DNA of 64,000 nt from Micromonospora vinacea (GTDB lineage: Bacteria > Actinomycetota > Actinomycetes > Mycobacteriales > Micromonosporaceae), in the NCBI RefSeq assembly GCF_015751785.1, contig NZ_JADOTY010000001.1, positions 4,774,001 through 4,838,000 of the forward strand. The letters run 5' to 3'. Position 1 is the first letter of the stretch. Every line of letters starts with the position of its first letter. A program made the position numbers and the translations under genes. Positions 1 to 7,587 of this stretch are shown here, one piece after another. The notes under the pieces are model-generated. The model worked only from the letters and a program-made list of their open reading frames with translations. It was not told the DNA's origin and did no database searches.

Positions 1-399
1 ATCAGCGTCGGCGACGCCGTCGCGTCGTTCAACCCGGTGTACGGGCAGGGCATGACGGCGGCGGCCCTGCACGCGGCCTGCCTGTCGACGTACCTCCGGT
101 CCGGTCCGGATCTGCGGGCGCCCGCGCGCCACTACCTCGCGCTCCAGAAGGTGGTGGTCGACGCCGCCTGGTCGCTGTCGACCTCGGCGGATCTGGCGTT
201 GCCGCACGTCGACGGGCCCTACCCGCGCGGCTACCGGCTCTCCAGATGGGCCAGTGGGCAGATCATCGCGGCGACCGTCACGGATGTGACGACCGCGCGG
301 CGGTTCAACGACGTGGTCTCCATGCGCGAGCACCCGAGCTCGCTGGCCCGACCCGGCGTGCTCCTGGGAGCCCTGCGCGCCAATCGGCGCGCACGCTGA
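1..399 (+). CDS. FAD-dependent monooxygenase/oxidoreductase, C-terminal part
   Basis: This is the last 132 codons of a gene that begins before the window. The frame opens with a GD-containing segment (GDAVASFNPVYGQGM). In flavin monooxygenases of the PHBH/squalene-epoxidase type this is the second FAD-binding motif, contacting the flavin ribityl and pyrophosphate. The rest is the usual helical tail with no further cofactor motif. The substrate cannot be told from this part. The gene ends 45 bases before a convergent UPF0303 gene, with a strong hairpin between them. Family assignment rests mainly on the GD motif and its distance from the C terminus. Confidence 0.75.
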   Translation: MSVGDAVASFNPVYGQGMTAAALHAACLSTYLRSGPDLRAPARHYLALQKVVVDAAWSLSTSADLALPHVDGPYPRGYRLSRWASGQIIAATVTDVTTARRFNDVVSMREHPSSLARPGVLLGALRANRRAR

Positions 400-407
400 G
401 CGGCTGA

Positions 408-436
408 CCCGGCGGCCTCGTCGCGAGGCCGCCGGG
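408..436. terminator. Bidirectional intrinsic terminator-like hairpin
   Basis: A perfect 13-bp inverted repeat (408-420 with 424-436) encloses a 3-base loop. It sits between two convergent genes whose stops are at 399 and 445. There is no T-run, as is common in high-GC actinomycetes. It would serve both strands. Confidence 0.75.
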
Positions 437-444
437 ACCGCACA

Positions 445-921
445 CTAGCGGGGCAGCTTGCGGAGGATGTCGACCACGAAGCGGTGGTCGTCCAGCTGCG
501 GCAGCCCGGAGACGCCGACCCAGCCCACCACACCGGTGCCGCGCACGCGCAGGGGCACCGCGCCCCCGGCCGCCGCGTACCGCGAGGCCGGCAGCCCGAA
601 CCGCTCGGCCAGCGTCACCTGCTTGTCCTGGCACAGCCGCGCCATGTAGAGCGAGGAGTGCTCGAAGCGCATCACCACCCGCCCCTTGCGGCGCAGCCAC
701 GCGTCGTTGTCCGCCGTCGAGCCCGGCAGGCCACAGTGGAACAGCTGCCGTCCGGCCCGCCACACCCCCACCGAGACCGGCAGCTGCTGCTCGGTCGCCG
801 CGGCGACGGCGCGCATCCCCAGCTCGTACGCGTCGGTCTCGGACAGGCCCGCGAGCTCCAGCTCGTCCTCCTCGCGCAGCAGCTCGTCGAGCGTCGGCCA
901 CGATTCACGGTCAGCTGACAT
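445..921 (-). CDS. UPF0303 / GlcG-HbpS-like heme-degrading domain protein
   Basis: This 158-residue protein fits the UPF0303 family in length, with the conserved middle TAD-N-DAWLRRKGR segment and the C-terminal DDHRFVV segment. Members share a fold with GlcG/HbpS proteins and are often annotated as heme-degrading domain proteins, but their biochemical role is not firmly established. An in-frame ATG lies at 936, but I chose 921 because an AGGAGA ribosome site lies just before it, inside the longer reading. No membrane or secretion signal is present, so it should be cytosolic. The nearest upstream gene on this strand is the zinc-knuckle SDR, 72 bases away. Association with iron or heme metabolism is possible given the siderophore operon nearby, but that is inference. 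Confidence 0.75.
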   Translation of the reverse strand: MSADRESWPTLDELLREEDELELAGLSETDAYELGMRAVAAATEQQLPVSVGVWRAGRQLFHCGLPGSTADNDAWLRRKGRVVMRFEHSSLYMARLCQDKQVTLAERFGLPASRYAAAGGAVPLRVRGTGVVGWVGVSGLPQLDDHRFVVDILRKLPR

Positions 922-945
922 GTTTCTTCTCCTCATGGTGCGGGT

Positions 946-991
946 CGGTCATCCGCCTTGTGCGGGGGCGGTCATCCGCCTTGTGCGGGGC
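946..991. repeat. 23-bp tandem duplication in the spacer before the UPF0303 gene
   Basis: A 22-base word at 946-967 is repeated exactly at 969-990, giving a tandem unit of 23 bases. Each copy holds a small CCGC-loop-GCGG hairpin. The duplication fills most of the gap between the SDR stop (994) and the UPF0303 start (921). It may be a recent slippage duplication in the leader. Confidence 0.85.
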
Positions 992-993
992 GA

Positions 994-2454
994 TCACCAG
1001 GCGCAGGGCGCGTAGTCCTTCAGGAAACAGCCGTACAGGTCCTCGCCCTGCTCGCCGCGGACGATCGGGTCGTACACCCGGGCCGCGCCGTCGACCAGGT
1101 CCAGGGGGGCGTGGAAGCCCTCGTCGGCCAGCCGCATCTTCGTCGGGTGCGGACGCTCGTCGGTGATCCAGCCGGTGTCGACGCTGGTCATCAGGATGCC
1201 GTCGGTCAACATCTCCTCGGCGCTGGTGCGCGTCAGCATGTTCAGCGCAGCCTTGGCCATGTTGGTGTGCGGGTGCCCCGGCCCCTTGTAACCGCGGCCG
1301 AACTGGCCCTCCATCGCCGACACGTTCACCACGTACTTGCGGCGGGCCGACGCGGCGGCCATCACCGGGCGCAATCGGCTGACCAGCACGAACGGCGCGG
1401 TGACGTTGCACAGCTGCACTTCGAGCAGCTCGACCGGGTCCACCTCCTGGACCCGCTGCACCCAGCTGTTGACCGAGTCGAGGTCGGGCACGAGCCCGCC
1501 GGCGTCGATGGCCGTGGACGCCGCGATCCGTTCCGGCGACGCCGAGCCGCTGGTGAGTGCCAGCGCGGTGAGCGCGTGCGGGGTGAGCGCCGTCGACTGT
1601 GGTCCGGCGGTCAGGCTGCCCACCGGGCCACCCTGCCCGTCCGGCTTGGCGAACGTGATCAGCTCCGGTAGCGGGCCGTCCGGCAGGGCCGCGGCCTCCG
1701 CGGCGATGAGCTGCGCGTACGCCCCGGGGGATCGGCGGACGGTCTGCGCCGCGTTGTTGATCAGGATGTCGAGCGGGCCCTGGCTGCTGACGTCGTCGGC
1801 GAGGGCGATCACCTGGGCGGGGTCGCGCAGGTCGATTCCGACGATACGCAGCCGGTGCAGCCAGTCCGCGCTGTCGGGCATCGCGGCGAACCTGCGGACC
1901 GCGTCGTGCGGGAACCGCGTCGTCACGGTCGTGTGCGCGCCGTCGCGCAGCAGCCGCAGCGCGATGTACATGCCGATCTTGGCCCGGCCCCCGGTCAGCA
2001 GCGCACGTCGACCGGTCAGGTCGGTACGGGCGTCGCGGCGCTCCCGGTTGAGCGCGGCGCAGGACGGGCAGAGCTGGTGGTAGAAGGCGTCCACCTCGCG
2101 GTAGCGCTGCTTGCAGACGTAGCAACCGCGGGGGTTGTGTAGGAAGCCCGCCGTCTCGCCAGCGACTGACGACGCGAGTGGAATGCCCTGCGTCTCGTCG
2201 TCGATCCGCCCCGGAGCGCCGGTGGCGGTGGCCTCCGTCACGGCCCGGTCGGCGGCGAGGATGGCGTCCCGCCGCTCCTCCCGCCGCCGCTGCTTGATCA
2301 CCTTGTAGAGCCGGGCGGTGGCCCGCTGCACCCGCACCACGTCGGGGTGGTCGGAGGGCAGCGCCTCCAACGCCTCGAAGACGCTGAGGCAGGCCTCCAG
2401 CCGGCTTCGGTCAATACCCTCTTGACCGTTTTCGGTAATGTTGTCCACCGTCAT
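994..2454 (-). CDS. SDR-fold protein with N-terminal zinc knuckle (atypical catalytic site)
   Basis: This 486-residue protein is much longer than a classical 250-residue short-chain dehydrogenase. Residues 1-105 form a basic helical region. Residues 111-132 carry a CxxC-x14-CxxC pair (Cys111, 114, 129, 132) that should bind zinc. The Rossmann fold starts near residue 150 with a glycine-rich TGGRAKIG, followed by DLRDP and INNAAQT, which are typical SDR landmarks. A serine occurs in NVSAMEGQ, but the YxxxK motif reads T-N-M-A-K, so the catalytic tyrosine is replaced by threonine. The protein therefore keeps the nucleotide-binding scaffold but may not be an ordinary dehydrogenase. ATG 2454 is the first start and only a weak ribosome site precedes it. 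Cytosolic; substrate unknown. Confidence 0.75.
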   Translation of the reverse strand: MTVDNITENGQEGIDRSRLEACLSVFEALEALPSDHPDVVRVQRATARLYKVIKQRRREERRDAILAADRAVTEATATGAPGRIDDETQGIPLASSVAGETAGFLHNPRGCYVCKQRYREVDAFYHQLCPSCAALNRERRDARTDLTGRRALLTGGRAKIGMYIALRLLRDGAHTTVTTRFPHDAVRRFAAMPDSADWLHRLRIVGIDLRDPAQVIALADDVSSQGPLDILINNAAQTVRRSPGAYAQLIAAEAAALPDGPLPELITFAKPDGQGGPVGSLTAGPQSTALTPHALTALALTSGSASPERIAASTAIDAGGLVPDLDSVNSWVQRVQEVDPVELLEVQLCNVTAPFVLVSRLRPVMAAASARRKYVVNVSAMEGQFGRGYKGPGHPHTNMAKAALNMLTRTSAEEMLTDGILMTSVDTGWITDERPHPTKMRLADEGFHAPLDLVDGAARVYDPIVRGEQGEDLYGCFLKDYAPCAW

Positions 2455-2586
2455 GCGTCGTTGTCTCGTCCCGTATCCCGTGCCGGCTCCAGCCGGCCCG
2501 CCCCAAGTCCGACCCGAAACGGTACGCGCCCCACGGGCTCCGACGCACCTTGCGGCCTGCCCGGGGTGGCGCGTTTCGCGGCGCCG

Positions 2587-3492
2587 TCAGTCCGCGTCGG
2601 CCTGGCCGAGACGCCAGTAGCCCATGAAGGCCACCGCCCGCCGGTCCAGACCCCGCTCGGCGACCAGGTGCCGGCGCAGGTGACGGATGACGCCGGCCTC
2701 CCCGGCCAGCCACGCGTAGAGCGGCGCCGAGGCCACCACCTCGGGCACCTCCCAGAGGATCTCGGTGTCCACGTCCACGTCCGGCACGGGCTGGGCGGCG
2801 GTCGGCGCGCCGGGGGCCAGCAGCTCCCCGGCCGCGGCGACGACGGCGGGCACCAGTCGGCTGCCGTGACCGTCGGTGCCCCGGGCCAGCCAGCGAACCC
2901 CGACGCCGGGGGGCGTCACCAGCGGCAACACGTCGGCGGCGTCGGGCACCTCCAACACGACGATGCCCCGGGCGTCGAGGGGTAGCCGCTCACAGATGCC
3001 GCTGATCGCCGGCACGGCGGTCTCGTCCCCGGCCAGCAGCAGAGGGGCGCCCGTGGACTGTCGAAACTCGACCCCGCCGTGGTTGCCGTCGAAGCCGGCG
3101 TCCGGCCCGACCAGGGCGATCTCGTCGCCGACGCCGGTCCGCCGAGCCCAGCGCGTCGCCGGACCACTGTCGCCGTGCAGCACCAGGTCGACGTCGACCT
3201 CGGCCAGGTGCGGTCGGACCGCCCGCACGGTGTAGGTACGGATCGGGTTGCGCTGGTGCTCCGGCAGGGAGCGCCACGTCGCGTACCAGTCCGCGCCGTC
3301 CGGCAGGGTCGCCGCGCGCTGACCGGGCAGCGGCAGCGCCAGTTTGATCCGCTGGTCGTAACCGTTGTCGGCGAAGCGGTCCAGGTCCGCCCCGGTGAAG
3401 GTCACCCGGGTGAAGGACGGGCTGAGTCGGCGTACCGCGCGGACGGTGACGGCGAACACGCGCCACGGGGCGATGGGCAGGGTCTCGGTCAT
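2587..3492 (-). CDS. Siderophore-interacting protein (ferric-siderophore reductase, ViuB/YqjH family)
   Basis: This 301-residue protein matches the SIP family. It has an N-terminal FAD-binding barrel (YDQRIKLALPLPG and the IRTYTVRA flavin motif near residue 100) and a C-terminal nucleotide-binding domain (PLLLAGDETAVPAI, then WEVPEVV and AWLAGEAGVIRHLRRHL). Such proteins reduce Fe(III) bound to a siderophore in the cytoplasm, releasing Fe(II). A good AGAGAGG ribosome site precedes ATG 3492. It is the last gene of the siderophore-uptake operon, 27 bases after the permease stop, which fits intracellular iron release after import. It should be controlled by the iron box at 7476-7490. Confidence 0.92.
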   Translation of the reverse strand: MTETLPIAPWRVFAVTVRAVRRLSPSFTRVTFTGADLDRFADNGYDQRIKLALPLPGQRAATLPDGADWYATWRSLPEHQRNPIRTYTVRAVRPHLAEVDVDLVLHGDSGPATRWARRTGVGDEIALVGPDAGFDGNHGGVEFRQSTGAPLLLAGDETAVPAISGICERLPLDARGIVVLEVPDAADVLPLVTPPGVGVRWLARGTDGHGSRLVPAVVAAAGELLAPGAPTAAQPVPDVDVDTEILWEVPEVVASAPLYAWLAGEAGVIRHLRRHLVAERGLDRRAVAFMGYWRLGQADAD

Positions 3493-3519
3493 GGTGCCTC
3501 TCTCGACTCGGGCCGGCGT

Positions 3520-5628
3520 CTACCGGGTGGTGCTCGCCACGGCGCGGGACCGCCACAGCAACCAGACGAAGTACGGGGTACCGATCATGGCGGTGACCAG
3601 GCCGGCGGGGATCTGGGCCGGAGCGATGACCGTCCGGCCGAGGGTGTCGGCGATGCTGACCAGCGCAGCGCCGAGCAGGGCGGCCACCGGGAGCACCCGG
3701 GAGTGCCGCCCGCCGACCAGCGCCCGCGCGGCGTGCGGGGCGACCAGGCCGACGAAGCCGATGACCCCGACGGCCGAGACGGCGGTGGAGGTGAGCAGCG
3801 CCGCCGCGCCCAGCGCGATCAACCGGGTGCGTTCCAGGCGGACGCCGAGCACCCGGGGGGTGTCGTCGTCCAGCGACATCAGGTCGAGTTCCCGGCGGGC
3901 GGCGACCACGGCCGGGGTGAGCACCAGCAGGGCGATCAGCACCGGCAGCACCTGGGTGGGCATCCGACCGTAGGTGGAGCCGGACAGCCAGGTCAGCGCC
4001 TTCCCGGTGTTCCACGGGTCGAAGGCGACGACCAGGTAGGTGATGACCGCCATGCCGCCCTGCCAGGCGCCGAAACCGATCAGCACCAGTCGGTCGGAGC
4101 TCAGTCCGCCGCGCCAGGCCAGGCCGTAGACCAGGGCGAACGCCAGCATCGCGCCGAGCCCGGCGACGCCGGAGACGGCCCACACCCCGGCCAGCGGCAC
4201 GAAGGTGAGCAGCGAGACGGCGCCGAGCCCGGCGCCGGCGGTGATACCGAGGATGCCGGGTTCGGCCAGCGGATTGCGGCAGACCGCCTGCACTGTGGTG
4301 CCGGCGACCGCGAGCGCCGCGCCGGCCAGGACCGCCGCGGCGACGCGCGGCCACCGCTGGTCCAGCACGAAGGTGTACGCCGGCCCGGTGCTGCCGTTGA
4401 CCCAGTTGACGACGTCACCGAGCAGCACCCAGGTGTCACCGGCCAACATGCCGACCGTCACGGCGCAGACGGTCAGGACGGCGGTGACGGCGACGACGCC
4501 GCGGTGGAAGGCGGCGGAGCGGACGGCCGCGTGACCGCCGGGCGGACGACGGGTGGGGCCCGCGTCTCGGTGTCGGCGGGCCAGCCAGATGAGGATCGCC
4601 GCGCCGAACAGCGTGGTGACCACGCCGGTGGGGATGTCGACGCCGGCCTGCCCGCCCATCACGGCCCTCAGCAGGACGTCGGAGCCGAGCACGATGATGA
4701 CCCCGGCGATGCCGGACAACGGCAGCAGGACGCGGTGCCGGTGCACCCGCGGCACCACGGGGGCGAGCAGCCGGACGATCACCGGGGCGCACAGGCCGAC
4801 GAAGCCGACCGGGCCGGTGAGGGTGACGGCCGCGGCGGAGAGCAGCACGGCCAGCACCATGACGGTGAGCCGGGTGCGTCGTACGTCGAGGCCGAGCACC
4901 GTGGCGGTGTCGTCGCCGAGGGCGAGAATGTCGAGGCGGTGCCCGAGCAGCACGAGCACGACGGCGGCGCCGACGATCACCGGAGCGAGTTGGGTCAGGG
5001 CGGTCAGGTCGCTCTGCACCAGCGAGCCGTTCCCCCAGGCGAACAGCCCGATGGTGGCCTGCTCGAACAGGAGCAGCAGCAGTGTTGTCACCGACCCGAG
5101 CGCCAGCGCGGTTGCCGAGCCGGCGAGGATCAGCCGGGTGGTGCCGGCCTGCCCGCCGGAGGACATCGCCATCACCAGGCCGGCGGCGGCCAGCCCGCCG
5201 CAGAAGGCGAGGCCGCCGGCGGGCAGCGCGGGCAGCGAGACGCCGAACGCGGCGACCGCGACGATGGCCAGGTGGGCTCCCGCGTTGACCGCGAGGGTGT
5301 CGGGGGAGGCGAGCGGGTTGCGGGCGATCGACTGCAACGCCGCTCCGGCGAACCCGAGCGCGACGCCGATGGCCAACCCGGCGAGCAGTCGGGGCAGCCG
5401 GGACGCGATCAGGACGCGGGCCGCCTCGTCGTCGGCGCCGGTGGCGAGCCGCAGCAGGTCGAGGGCGCCGACGTTCGAGGTGCCCTGGGTGAGGTGTACC
5501 GCGCCGACCACGAGCAGCAGCAGGATCGCGGCGACGAAGACACCGGCGACGCGGGGCGCGGCCGGGCGTCCGCCCGGAGCCGGCCGGGTGGCCGGCTCCG
5601 GGCGTGGGGGTGCGTTCAGCACGCTCAC
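3520..5628 (-). CDS. Fused FecCD-type ferric-siderophore ABC permease
   Basis: This is a 702-residue inner-membrane permease made of two FecCD domains in tandem, like FhuB of enteric bacteria. Each half repeats the family signature: GAALQSIARNPLASPDTL in the first and GTTVQAVCRNPLAEPGILG in the second, each followed by about ten hydrophobic segments. The cytoplasmic coupling loops (VLGLDVRRTRL and VLGVRLERTRL) contact the ATPase. The start is GTG 5628, which overlaps the TGA of the upstream binding-protein gene by 4 bases (GTGA). A longer frame continuing upstream only reads through the binding protein. One fused chain replaces the usual permease pair, so only one ATPase gene is needed. Confidence 0.93.
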   Translation of the reverse strand: MSVLNAPPRPEPATRPAPGGRPAAPRVAGVFVAAILLLLVVGAVHLTQGTSNVGALDLLRLATGADDEAARVLIASRLPRLLAGLAIGVALGFAGAALQSIARNPLASPDTLAVNAGAHLAIVAVAAFGVSLPALPAGGLAFCGGLAAAGLVMAMSSGGQAGTTRLILAGSATALALGSVTTLLLLLFEQATIGLFAWGNGSLVQSDLTALTQLAPVIVGAAVVLVLLGHRLDILALGDDTATVLGLDVRRTRLTVMVLAVLLSAAAVTLTGPVGFVGLCAPVIVRLLAPVVPRVHRHRVLLPLSGIAGVIIVLGSDVLLRAVMGGQAGVDIPTGVVTTLFGAAILIWLARRHRDAGPTRRPPGGHAAVRSAAFHRGVVAVTAVLTVCAVTVGMLAGDTWVLLGDVVNWVNGSTGPAYTFVLDQRWPRVAAAVLAGAALAVAGTTVQAVCRNPLAEPGILGITAGAGLGAVSLLTFVPLAGVWAVSGVAGLGAMLAFALVYGLAWRGGLSSDRLVLIGFGAWQGGMAVITYLVVAFDPWNTGKALTWLSGSTYGRMPTQVLPVLIALLVLTPAVVAARRELDLMSLDDDTPRVLGVRLERTRLIALGAAALLTSTAVSAVGVIGFVGLVAPHAARALVGGRHSRVLPVAALLGAALVSIADTLGRTVIAPAQIPAGLVTAMIGTPYFVWLLWRSRAVASTTR

Positions 5629-6608
5629 ACCGTGTACGTCTTGACGAGTTCGTCGATGTACTGCTTGCCGGAGAGCGGCCCGCCGAAGGTCCAGATGCCG
5701 TTGGGCATCTTGTGCAGGTTGCCCTGCCGCACGAAGGGCAGCGACTTCCAGATGGCGTTGCCGGCGAGACCGTCGGCGAACACGTCGTCGCCGTCGGAGG
5801 CGTTGTAGAAGAGGTGCATGTTCGGATCCTTGAGGACCGTCATGCCCTCGACGTCGGTCTGGCCGAGGCCCCACGCCTCATCGGTCTTGCCGGTCCAGGC
5901 GTTGGTCAGGCCGAGCTGGATGCCGATCTGGGACACCAGCGCGCCCTTGCCGAACATCCGGATGCTGACGGTGCTGCCTTCCTTCCAGCCGTCGGCGATG
6001 GCGAACGGCCGGCCGGCGGCACCCGCGTCGGCGATCTTCTTCTTGCCGTCGGCGATGGCCGCGTCGAAGTCGGCGAGCAGCTTCTCCGCCTCGGTGGTCT
6101 TGCCGACCGCCTTCGCGATCATGTTGAGGTCGTTGCGCATCCGGCCGAGGTTGTCGGTGGCGTCACTGCCCTTGGCGACCACGACGGGCACGAACTTCTC
6201 CAGCTGACTGACCATGTTGGCGCCCCGGTCGTCCTCCATCACGACGAGGTCGGGCTGGAGGGCGACGATCGAGTCGACGCTGGGCTCGCCACGGGTGCCG
6301 ACGTCCTTGACGCCCGGGTCGAGCTTCGCGGAGGTGACCCAGGTGCCGTAGCCCTTGGGGTCGGCGACACCGACGGGCATGACGCCGAGGCTGACCAGCA
6401 TCTCGACCTCGCCCCACTCCAGCCCGACGACCTTGGTCGCCGGTGCCTTGAGGGTGATCTCCTTGCCCCGGCTGTCGGTGAGGGTGACCGGACCGCTGGC
6501 CGCCGAGGCGGAGGTCTCGGGGGAGGCGGCGTTCTCGGTGGTGCCGCAGGCGCTGAGCGTCAGCGCGGCCACGACGGCGAGGAGGGCTGTGAAACGGGTA
6601 CGGGTCAT
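5625..6608 (-). CDS. Ferric-siderophore ABC transporter substrate-binding lipoprotein
   Basis: This 327-residue periplasmic-binding protein belongs to the FepB/FhuD/CeuE cluster. A lipoprotein signal ends in the lipobox LSAC (Cys about residue 21), so it is tethered to the outer face of the membrane. The two lobes are joined by a long helix. Family landmarks include the VGLEWGEVEMLVSLG segment and VDSIVALQPDLVV. It captures the iron-loaded siderophore and hands it to the fused permease, whose start codon overlaps this stop. It lies 32 bases after the ATPase gene in the same operon. Which siderophore is bound cannot be read from the sequence. Confidence 0.93.
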   Translation of the reverse strand: MTRTRFTALLAVVAALTLSACGTTENAASPETSASAASGPVTLTDSRGKEITLKAPATKVVGLEWGEVEMLVSLGVMPVGVADPKGYGTWVTSAKLDPGVKDVGTRGEPSVDSIVALQPDLVVMEDDRGANMVSQLEKFVPVVVAKGSDATDNLGRMRNDLNMIAKAVGKTTEAEKLLADFDAAIADGKKKIADAGAAGRPFAIADGWKEGSTVSIRMFGKGALVSQIGIQLGLTNAWTGKTDEAWGLGQTDVEGMTVLKDPNMHLFYNASDGDDVFADGLAGNAIWKSLPFVRQGNLHKMPNGIWTFGGPLSGKQYIDELVKTYTV

Positions 6609-6640
6609 GACGGTCTTTCTCTGCTGTGGATGAGGGGTGT

Positions 6641-7474
6641 TCAGACCAGGGCGCGGATCTGGTGCCGCCCGACGGGGCGGGTGGTGACCAGTCCGCTGAC
6701 CGGATCGGTGGTCACCTCGATGCGGATCCCGTAGGTCTCGGTGAGGGCGTTCTCGGTGAACACGGTTGCCGGGGTGCCGGTGGCGCGGACCCGGCCCTGG
6801 TGCAACAGGACCACCTCGTCCGCCACGGCGGCTGCCTGGTTGAGGTCGTGCAGCACGACGCCGACGGCGACGCCGTGATCGTCCGCGAGGTCACGGACCA
6901 GGTCGAGGATCTCCACCTGGTAGCGCAGGTCGAGAAACGTGGTGGGCTCGTCGAGGAGCAGGACCGGAGTGTCCTGGGCGAGGCAGGTGGCCAACCAGAC
7001 CCGCTGCAACTCGCCCCCGGAGAGTTCGTCGACGGGACGATCGGCCATCGCGGCGACGCCGGTGACGTCCATGGCGCGGGCGATGGCGGCGGGACCGTCC
7101 GGGTCCTCAGTACGCCAGCGCCCCCGGTAGGGGTGGCGACCGTAGCCGACGACGTCGCGGACGGTGACCCCGCTGGGTACCGGCCGGCTCTGGGCGAGCA
7201 GTGTGACCCGCCGGGCGAACTCCCGGGCCGGGAGGCCGGCGGCCGTGACGCCGTCGGCGAGGTGCACGGTTCCGGCCTCGATCGGGTGCAGTCGGGCCAG
7301 GGCCCGCAGCAGCGTGGACTTGCCGCTGCCGTTGGGCCCCACCAGTGCCGTGACGGCACCCGCACGGAGGTTGATCACCGCACCGTGCACCACCGGCACA
7401 CCGTGATAACCCAGACGGAGGTCGACGCCGGACAGGCTGCGCTCCCCGTTGACCGACGCCAACTCGCTCTGCAT
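6641..7474 (-). CDS. Ferric-siderophore ABC transporter ATP-binding protein
   Basis: This 277-residue FepC/FecE-type ATPase has Walker A GPNGSGKST, signature LSGGELQR, Walker B VLLLDEPTTFLDLRYQ and an H-loop histidine in VVLHDLNQ. It powers import through the fused FecCD permease encoded two genes downstream. It is the first gene of a four-gene minus-strand unit (ATPase, binding lipoprotein, permease, siderophore reductase). ATG 7474 is separated by one base from a perfect 15-bp iron-box palindrome. No room is left for a normal leader and ribosome site, suggesting either a leaderless transcript or a slightly different start. Confidence 0.93.
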   Translation of the reverse strand: MQSELASVNGERSLSGVDLRLGYHGVPVVHGAVINLRAGAVTALVGPNGSGKSTLLRALARLHPIEAGTVHLADGVTAAGLPAREFARRVTLLAQSRPVPSGVTVRDVVGYGRHPYRGRWRTEDPDGPAAIARAMDVTGVAAMADRPVDELSGGELQRVWLATCLAQDTPVLLLDEPTTFLDLRYQVEILDLVRDLADDHGVAVGVVLHDLNQAAAVADEVVLLHQGRVRATGTPATVFTENALTETYGIRIEVTTDPVSGLVTTRPVGRHQIRALV

Positions 7475-7475
7475 G

Positions 7476-7490
7476 AGGTTAGGCTAACCT
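7476..7490. promoter_or_regulatory. Iron box (IdeR/DmdR1-type operator)
   Basis: A perfect inverted repeat AGGTTAG-G-CTAACCT matches the core of the actinobacterial IdeR/DmdR iron box (TTAGGTTAGGCTAACCTAA), and TAA continues on the right side to 7492. Fe(II)-loaded repressor binding here would shut off the siderophore-uptake operon when iron is plentiful. The site abuts the ATG at 7474. Confidence 0.92.
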
Positions 7491-7587
7491 AACCCGATCA
7501 AGGCCTGTCAAGTAGGCCGCGGGCCCGTGACCAGCCTGGCGGACCGGTGGTCGTCGGGCCCGTGCGTGCGTGAGGGATGCTGGGTCC

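Noticed and set aside
3079..5808. A 909-codon plus-strand open frame antisense to the siderophore permease
   Set aside because: It is arginine/glycine/aspartate-rich low-complexity sequence with no ribosome site, opposite a clear FecCD permease. High-GC codon bias produces such frames.
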